From: Spirochaetia bacterium
Lineage (GTDB): Bacteria > Spirochaetota > Spirochaetia > Treponematales > Breznakiellaceae
Direction of reading: 5' to 3'
NCBI GenBank assembly: GCA_025997675.1
Contig: BNUX01000001.1
Span: 19,357-83,356 of the forward strand
Length of the DNA: 64,000 nt
In this document: positions 61,268 to 64,000 of the stretch, piece by piece
Position numbering within the stretch: the first letter of the stretch is position 1
How the letters are laid out: every line of letters starts with the position of its first letter
The notes under the pieces: model-generated
Databases searched by the model: none
The model's input: only the letters and a program-made list of their open reading frames with translations
What the model was told of the DNA's origin: nothing
Position numbers and translations under genes: made by a program

Positions 61268-62233
61268 ATGGATGAAAAGGGCCGGGGAGGGATATTACAA
61301 AAAATGATGCGGATCCGGGCCGAGGCCGACCTCGCCGCCGTAGCCGCATTGGAAGCCGAACTCGCCTCCGCCGCCAGACCGGCGGAGGGTCCCCCTGCCT
61401 ATATCATCAAAGAACTGCCGGTAAAGGAAAAAGCGGAAAAAAAGCCGGATCCTAAGGAGCCGGCGGAGGAACCCCGTTCCTATGTTGACAGAAACCGGCC
61501 TGCCAAGGAATTTCACCTGGGGGTTAGGAATCTGCATAAACGGTTCGGCCGCAAGGAAGTGGTCAAGGGGGTGGGCTTTTCTATGGATAACGGAGAGGTG
61601 ACCGGGCTCCTGGGACCGAATGGGGCGGGAAAGACCACCATTTTTTATATGATCGTCGGTTTCTACCGCCCCACCGTCGGCAAAGTCATGCTGGATGAGG
61701 TTGATATTACCATGCACCCCATGTATCGCCGCGCCCGGCAGGGTGTCGCCTACCTCCCCCAGGAGGCGTCGATCTTCCGCAAGCTCACGGTGGAGCAGAA
61801 CCTCTGGGCTATCCTGGAAAGCCGCCGGGATATTAACAGGGCGGAGAAAAAGGAACGGCTGGAGAACCTCTTGGACGAGTTCGGCATCGGCCGTATCCGC
61901 AGCCAGTTCGGCTATACCCTTTCCGGCGGGGAGCGGCGAAGAACCGAGATTGCCCGAGCCCTGGCCACGGAGCCGAAGTTCCTGCTCCTGGACGAACCCT
62001 TCGCAGGGATCGACCCCATCGCGGTCTTTGAAATCAAGCAAATAATCCGTAAGCTGGCGGAAAAGGGCATCGGCATCCTCATCACGGATCACAACGTCCG
62101 GGACACCCTGGAAATCACCACCACCGCCTTCATCATCGCCAACGGGACCATCGTAGCCCGGGGCGGCAAGGATGTCATCCTGGCAAACGAAATGGTCCGG
62201 GAAATCTACCTGGGCAACGACTTCCGCATGTAG
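61268..62233 (+). CDS. lptB: LptB ATPase of the LPS export system, with N-terminal extension
   Basis: 321 aa; the C-terminal ~240 residues are LptB ([99 protein letters not shown]). The first ~80 residues are additional, charged and low complexity ([32 protein letters not shown]). LptB usually has about 240 aa. The ATG at 61268 follows lptA by 4 bp, so the extension appears real, though an internal start is possible. Confidence 0.92.
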   Translation: MDEKGRGGILQKMMRIRAEADLAAVAALEAELASAARPAEGPPAYIIKELPVKEKAEKKPDPKEPAEEPRSYVDRNRPAKEFHLGVRNLHKRFGRKEVVKGVGFSMDNGEVTGLLGPNGAGKTTIFYMIVGFYRPTVGKVMLDEVDITMHPMYRRARQGVAYLPQEASIFRKLTVEQNLWAILESRRDINRAEKKERLENLLDEFGIGRIRSQFGYTLSGGERRRTEIARALATEPKFLLLDEPFAGIDPIAVFEIKQIIRKLAEKGIGILITDHNVRDTLEITTTAFIIANGTIVARGGKDVILANEMVREIYLGNDFRM

Positions 62234-62299
62234 ACGAAGGTTCTTTTGTTGGTGATAATTTTCAGCTTTTGCCTCCTGTGCTCCTGGCAATGGCGGGCT

Positions 62300-63004
62300 T
62301 CACCACTGGCGGGGAATAAATCCCGCAGGCGGCTTTACAAGATGTACCGATTCACCCGTTAATTCTAATACAAAAAAACCAACACTATGCGCATATGCCT
62401 GTACATCAGGATCAACGGCGCCGCCGGCCATTGCTCCAATCAGTGTTTTGCCTTTACACTCGTCGGGCGGGTACTTCAATATCAACTCCATCCGTTTAAG
62501 ATGGCGATCGACATCGTCTATTCGGTGTAACGATGCTTTCACTTCAACAGGCATACCATATTCACCGTTCGACAACAGTATATCTATATCGGTAAGAATA
62601 CGGTCAGTTTCATCAAACAAGGGTATACGCTGGTATGCGCGCCTGAATTTATAGGGATACGCATCGAACTTTTCCCACAATCTGGCGGCGATAAGCGTTT
62701 CGATGAGTTCCCCCATAGACCGGTTTAATCCGCCGACATTTTTTGACACTTTGTCCACTCTCTCCGCCATTTTATCAACGTTTGCCGTTGTTTGGTCAAC
62801 ACGCATTCCAATTTCTTCAATGTATGCCGCTGTTTGGTCAACACGCATTCCCATTTCTTCAATGTCTGCCGTTGTTTGGGCGAAGTGTTCATCTAATTTC
62901 TTCTGTCGTTCAGCATTTTCCAGCGAAATGCGGTCAAGAGTCGCCCAGACCTTCTCAAAAGTGAGCCCCATCTGCGGTTGTTCCATTGCGGTTTGTGTTG
63001 CCAT
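62300..63004 (-). CDS. PD-(D/E)XK nuclease-fold protein with repetitive coiled coil (DUF3782-like)
   Basis: A 234-aa protein. Residues 15-95 form a coiled coil containing a 14-residue repeat (EIGMRVDQT twice, then KMAERVDKV), encoded by near-identical 42-bp DNA repeats at about 62790-62873. Residues 105-225 have the nuclease-fold pattern with Asp in ILTDIDILLSNG and the Glu-Val-Lys of MPVEVKASL. The family is common in spirochaetes and cyanobacteria; its function is unknown. It is convergent to lptB, 66 bp away. Confidence 0.75.
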   Translation of the reverse strand: MATQTAMEQPQMGLTFEKVWATLDRISLENAERQKKLDEHFAQTTADIEEMGMRVDQTAAYIEEIGMRVDQTTANVDKMAERVDKVSKNVGGLNRSMGELIETLIAARLWEKFDAYPYKFRRAYQRIPLFDETDRILTDIDILLSNGEYGMPVEVKASLHRIDDVDRHLKRMELILKYPPDECKGKTLIGAMAGGAVDPDVQAYAHSVGFFVLELTGESVHLVKPPAGFIPRQW

Positions 63005-63071
63005 ATCGTACCTCGTTGCCTACAGCGTACTACACTTCCCGGTGAATAACAACCGCTATGCTGGGACCTCC

Positions 63072-63743
63072 TTAGGGCACCACCGCGCTGTGGATTTCGC
63101 TCCAGTCGCCGACGCCTTCATCGTTACCGGCGCTGTCGTTTTCCCAGCGCAGGACGAAGTAGAAGGTTTTACCCCGTTCGGCCTCGGTGAATCTCTTAAT
63201 GAAGGGGCTGGCGGTGTTAAAGAAGGAGTCGGTCAGTTCGTACAGGCCCTGGGGGTAATGATCCAGGATGGCACCATTCACCCGGACACCGTGGTAGTGC
63301 AGGGGTTTGGCGCGGCTTTTGCCCTCCGAGTTCTTGTACCAGATGCCGAGGCGGCGGATGATGGAGCTGTCGATTTTCCACACATCCACCGTGGTGGAGG
63401 GGTTCGCCGGCTTGGTGCGGGTGGTGTCGTGTATCGGGAGTCCCATGTCAATCTTCATTCTATTGGTTAAGGCGGGATTATTGATAAGGTATTGCCTGAT
63501 AAGGTCCCGGACGGCCGGTTCAAGGGCGGCCCGTGCATCGTTTTTAGCTTGCCGGTCCATGGCGCCGTGGTTGGGAGCCAGGAAGGCGGTCCAGGCGGCG
63601 GACCAGATGCCCAGCTTTGCATCGATGGGGGTAAAGACCTCGATGGGAATATTCAGTGCCGGGGCCGCGGTTTCGGCCTTGATGCAGACGTTTCTGACCC
63701 AGGGGTTGAATTTTTCGTCTTTTCTTGGAACGGGGTCTGACAT
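63072..63743 (-). CDS. Protein of unknown function
   Basis: A 223-aa acidic-basic mixed protein with no signal peptide. It has a helical N-terminal half (ARAALEPAVRDLIRQYLINNPALTNRMKIDMGLPIHDT) and a beta-rich C-terminal half that looks like an Ig or fibronectin-type sandwich (YELTDSFFNTASPFIKRFTEAERGKTFYFVLRWENDSAG, DWSEIHSAVVP). No family is named with confidence. A purine-rich AGGAG site precedes its ATG, and array D lies 98 bp upstream of it. Confidence 0.6.
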   Translation of the reverse strand: MSDPVPRKDEKFNPWVRNVCIKAETAAPALNIPIEVFTPIDAKLGIWSAAWTAFLAPNHGAMDRQAKNDARAALEPAVRDLIRQYLINNPALTNRMKIDMGLPIHDTTRTKPANPSTTVDVWKIDSSIIRRLGIWYKNSEGKSRAKPLHYHGVRVNGAILDHYPQGLYELTDSFFNTASPFIKRFTEAERGKTFYFVLRWENDSAGNDEGVGDWSEIHSAVVP

Positions 63744-63841
63744 GATAATGCTCCTTGCTTATCGCTTTGTAACCGTGTTCCCTGCATTAGGGGAACCGGG
63801 CAATTGCATAATCGAAGTCAAATACTACTTCGTTCCGTGGT

Positions 63842-64000
63842 ACGCGGCGCTCGTGGAGCGCAACGCGGTACTCGTTAGGCTCAACGCGGTGCTCGTTAAG
63901 CCCAACGCGGTGCTCGTTAGGCGCAACGCGCTGCTCGTTGCGCCTAACGCGCTACTCGTTGCGCCTAACGCGGTACTCGTTGGGCTCCACGCGGTACTCG
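63842..64000. repeat. Palindromic tandem-repeat array D (at least 7 x 21 bp, runs off window)
   Basis: Units start at 63842, 63863, 63884, 63905, 63926, 63947 and 63968, with a 12-bp partial at 63989, all beginning ACGCG, then GTACTCG or GTGCTCG, GTTAGG/GTTGCG and GC. Inverted repeats join neighbours: GTTAGGCGCAACG (63916-63928) pairs perfectly with CGTTGCGCCTAAC (63936-63948). A degenerate unit lies at about 63826-63841. No spacers; no open coding need. It stands upstream of the unknown gene ending at 63072. Confidence 0.93.

Noticed and set aside
1-64000. tRNA or rRNA genes
   Set aside because: Gaps between genes are too short or are filled by repeat arrays; no cloverleaf or rRNA segment was noticed by eye.
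1-64000. Insertion sequence or prophage
   Set aside because: No transposase, integrase or terminal inverted repeats were found; the PD-(D/E)XK proteins alone do not make a mobile element.

Overview
The window looks like part of a spirochaete chromosome, most likely a gut-type Treponema. This is inferred from content: a SpiroCoCo-type membrane-anchored coiled-coil protein, a divergent FliG paralogue, an M16C metalloprotease, a CarD regulator, TonB-receptor and LptA/B/C genes, PD-(D/E)XK 'Rpn-like' proteins, and many solute-binding proteins whose signal peptides end in a Gly-Gly-Lys-type motif. The DNA is GC-rich and very tightly packed, with convergent genes often only 1-15 bp apart. The exception is the first ~1.1 kb, an AT-rich type I restriction specificity gene.

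Layout. 1-1.1 kb: the 3' part of hsdS. 1.1-10.4 kb: an L-rhamnose-type operon on the minus strand (ABC transporter, mutarotase, isomerase, FGGY kinase) interrupted by an antitoxin gene and a shortened PIN toxin gene, with a divergent AraC-type regulator. 10.4-12.1 kb: an unknown protein and a protein made of five zinc-knuckle modules. 12.1-19.3 kb (plus strand): repeat array A, fliG paralogue, M16C protease, DUF3783, carD, ispD, ispF, nth. 19.3-29.1 kb (minus strand): SpiroCoCo, HAD phosphatase, a secreted protein, arfB-like, TonB receptor, metK, LysM lipoprotein. 29.2-31.2 kb: recO and pyrimidine-nucleoside phosphorylase. 31.2-35.7 kb: a small membrane protein, DUF364 protein, a 57-aa protein, repeat array B, and a FecBCD-type metal/cofactor importer. 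35.7-44.7 kb (minus strand): an L-arabinose-type operon (ABC sugar importer, kinase, araA, araD) with a recognisable promoter and LacI-type operator, repeat array C, and the LacI regulator gene. 44.7-51.4 kb: CBS-ACT protein, livFGMHK, a FliL-like protein and an MscS channel. 51.5-55.1 kb: cupin, glmS, MATE. 55.1-57.6 kb: modABC. 57.7-62.2 kb: a truncated PD-(D/E)XK-family protein, pyrG, lptC, lptA, lptB. 62.3-64 kb: a PD-(D/E)XK coiled-coil protein, an unknown protein, and repeat array D running off the edge.

How it works together. The window describes a flagellated fermenter that imports plant-polysaccharide sugars (rhamnose, arabinose), branched amino acids, molybdate and a metal or cofactor, plus housekeeping genes for isoprenoids, nucleotides, envelope transport and DNA repair.

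The most unusual signal is a set of four intergenic arrays (A-D). Their units are 20 or 21 bp long (two DNA turns), A-C each hold about nine copies, and each has its own sequence with internal dyad symmetry. They lie next to promoters or gene starts. They are not CRISPRs and none of the annotated genes explains them.
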